DNA of 64,000 nucleotides, taken from NCBI GenBank assembly GCA_963691655.1, contig OY829329.1, forward strand, positions 68,836,822 to 68,900,821, in the 5' to 3' direction. The notes below the pieces were generated by a model. It saw only the letters and a list, made by a program, of their open reading frames with translations. It ran no database searches and was not told the origin of the DNA. Position 1 is the stretch's first letter. Each line of letters begins with the position of its first letter. The DNA is from Toxonevra muliebris (Eukaryota; Arthropoda; Insecta; Diptera; Pallopteridae). The position numbers were made by a program, and so were the translations under genes. This document shows, one piece after another, positions 62,764 to 64,000 of this stretch.

Positions 62764-64000
62764 CCCTTCTGTACCATTGAAAAAAAAAAACTCAAGTTGC
62801 GTGACCCATCATAAAGTTTGAGAGCAAAAGTTACAAAAACTTATTAAAATAAAAGAATGAATTCATGTTATTTATAGCAAATTAAATAAAATATTTTAAG
62901 TAATTTAGTTAGTCGTTCAAAATTAAGAGGGAATAAAAAAGTTATTGGGTATGATTTTGATGTTGACCAATGCAATTCCAAACACCGCACAGTGCTTAAA
63001 AGTTTTTCGACCAACGCTAGTTGGGCAAACAGAGCATCGTATTCGCTAACTTGCTTTCTTTTTTTTTTTGGTGGACCAACGAATGAACTGCTGAGTTGCT
63101 CAGAGTTCGCTCTCATATTTTGAATGATATTTGCTGACGGTTGAGATCTTGGAAGGTGTTTTCTACGCCGCATGCATTCATCCGCAAACGCTAATCCAAG
63201 CTCTTGTAAATAAAGTCAACGTTTAAATGCTTTATTTGAATTTCATCTTGGATTCACTTCCATCCATAAAATATAGCCATTAAGAACAGATATGTCAATA
63301 ATATGGCCAGCCTCTTGTTTGCCTTTTTACATGTATAGGCTTCCACTAACTGATCAATGATGTCCACATCTCCTTTTTTTGTGTTTTTGTAATATTCTAG
63401 TATTTCGGGTAATATTACTGCTGTATTGCTATGTGCCCAACGTTGTAACCATTTTATTAGACCAGTGAAACGTGCTGAAAAAAATCGGCTTTGTAAAATT
63501 AGCCAAACGACGGTCATCCTTTTTTTTCTTCGCATAGTGCCGACCAGGTTTATATTCCGTTTTAGTAACTCGAGTGCTAAGTTATTTATGTGTAGTAAAA
63601 AAGTTGTCGGCAGTGATATTTTGACCTTGGTAAGCGCTAACCAAATCCAAAACTACTCGCTGTCCTTGATTTCACCCTGACTGGGCACTTACTGATTCTT
63701 TTCTCAAATAAATTTGAGAATTTAAACAAAACTTTGTACGAACGTCGGCCGCTACCTACCCAAGCTTTTAACCCGTACTGAATGGAATTAAACCTTTGTC
63801 AACTGTGACGTTTTCAAACGGTGCGACTAAAAGCGGTAGGGTTTCGACTGATTTATTGTTTAAATTACGATTGAGAGCCGGCTTATCAGTTGGTGTCAAA
63901 GATCAGCGATTGTCCTCATCATCGAAACATGGAACACGACTGATATCCGAGAAACGTCTTCTTGACATAATAGCGCGAAATATCGGTCTGCCGTGTATTT
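62764..64000 (-). mobile_element. piggyBac-type element, 3' part, truncated by window edge
   Basis: The end CCCTTCTGTACC directly follows TTAA (62760-62763), the piggyBac target. The transposase relic inside runs toward the right edge. Confidence 0.75.
62868..64000 (-). pseudogene. piggyBac transposase remnant
   Basis: From the right edge on the minus strand: GRPIFRAIMSRRRFSDISRV, CFDDEDNR, stop; then LLVAPFENVTVDKGLIPF, GQRVVLDLVSAYQGQNITAD, NFFTTHK, TKTEYKPGRHYAKKKRMTVVW. After a gap or frameshift: LPEILEYYKNTKKGDVDIID, QLVEAYTCKKANKRLAI. Last, a C-terminal part with PPKKKRKQ and scattered Cys where the Cys-rich domain should be. The motif order is that of piggyBac. Asp of VTVDKGLIPF and of GDVDIID are at catalytic positions, but stops and frameshifts disable it. 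Confidence 0.88.

Overview
The window reads as AT-rich nuclear DNA of a higher (schizophoran) fly. The species cannot be named from this sequence. The main support is two protein-coding genes, both on the minus strand, whose exons have clean GT-AG junctions and read as dipteran orthologues. Everything else is intron or intergenic DNA packed with decayed transposable elements, foldback repeats, microsatellites and long A/T runs.

Layout: the 5' part of an unconventional class ID myosin (Myo31DF in Drosophila) covers most of the window, with coding exons at 47426-47517, 12949-13251 and 6907-7126. Its first intron is 34,174 bp, its second 5,822 bp, and its third runs off the left edge. The three exons join in frame to 205 codons that include the P-loop and switch I. 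About 1.15 kb upstream of the ATG, an initiator motif (TCAGTT) with a downstream promoter element (GGTTGT) at +28 to +33 marks a likely TATA-less core promoter. Upstream of it, in tandem, lies a two-exon gene (51161-53188) for a 651-residue coiled-coil protein with a C-terminal DUF4795-like region (the QRICH2/C16orf96 group, linked to sperm flagella in mammals). No host gene is seen from 53.2 kb to the right edge.

Mobile DNA is the dominant content, and several insertions can be delimited to the base by target-site duplications (TSDs). hAT-type elements with 8-bp TSDs lie at 4866-5920, 27153-28887, 29817-31068, 44790-45360 and 53893-54091. PIF/Harbinger-like MITEs with TWA duplications lie at 37331-37449, 40930-41040 and 55388-56081. 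A tRNA-derived SINE with a perfect 14-bp TSD lies at 4098-4404. Others are mariner remnants (386-1105 and 34.3-35.05 kb), a Tc1/IS630-type pseudogene (49769-50695), a Tc1-like tail (15.0-15.3 kb), a piggyBac remnant with a TTAA end (62764 to the right edge), and a non-LTR retrotransposon remnant (about 60.0-60.6 kb). Two insertions have their own empty site elsewhere in the window. One hAT element carries a roughly 1.2-kb degenerate 11-bp minisatellite.

I see no CRISPR array, operon, rRNA, functional tRNA or intact transposase, and no convincing new biological system. The most unusual items are the minisatellite-bearing hAT element, the paired full and empty sites, a multi-copy unclassified element family (family B), and the giant transposon-filled first intron of a left-right asymmetry gene.
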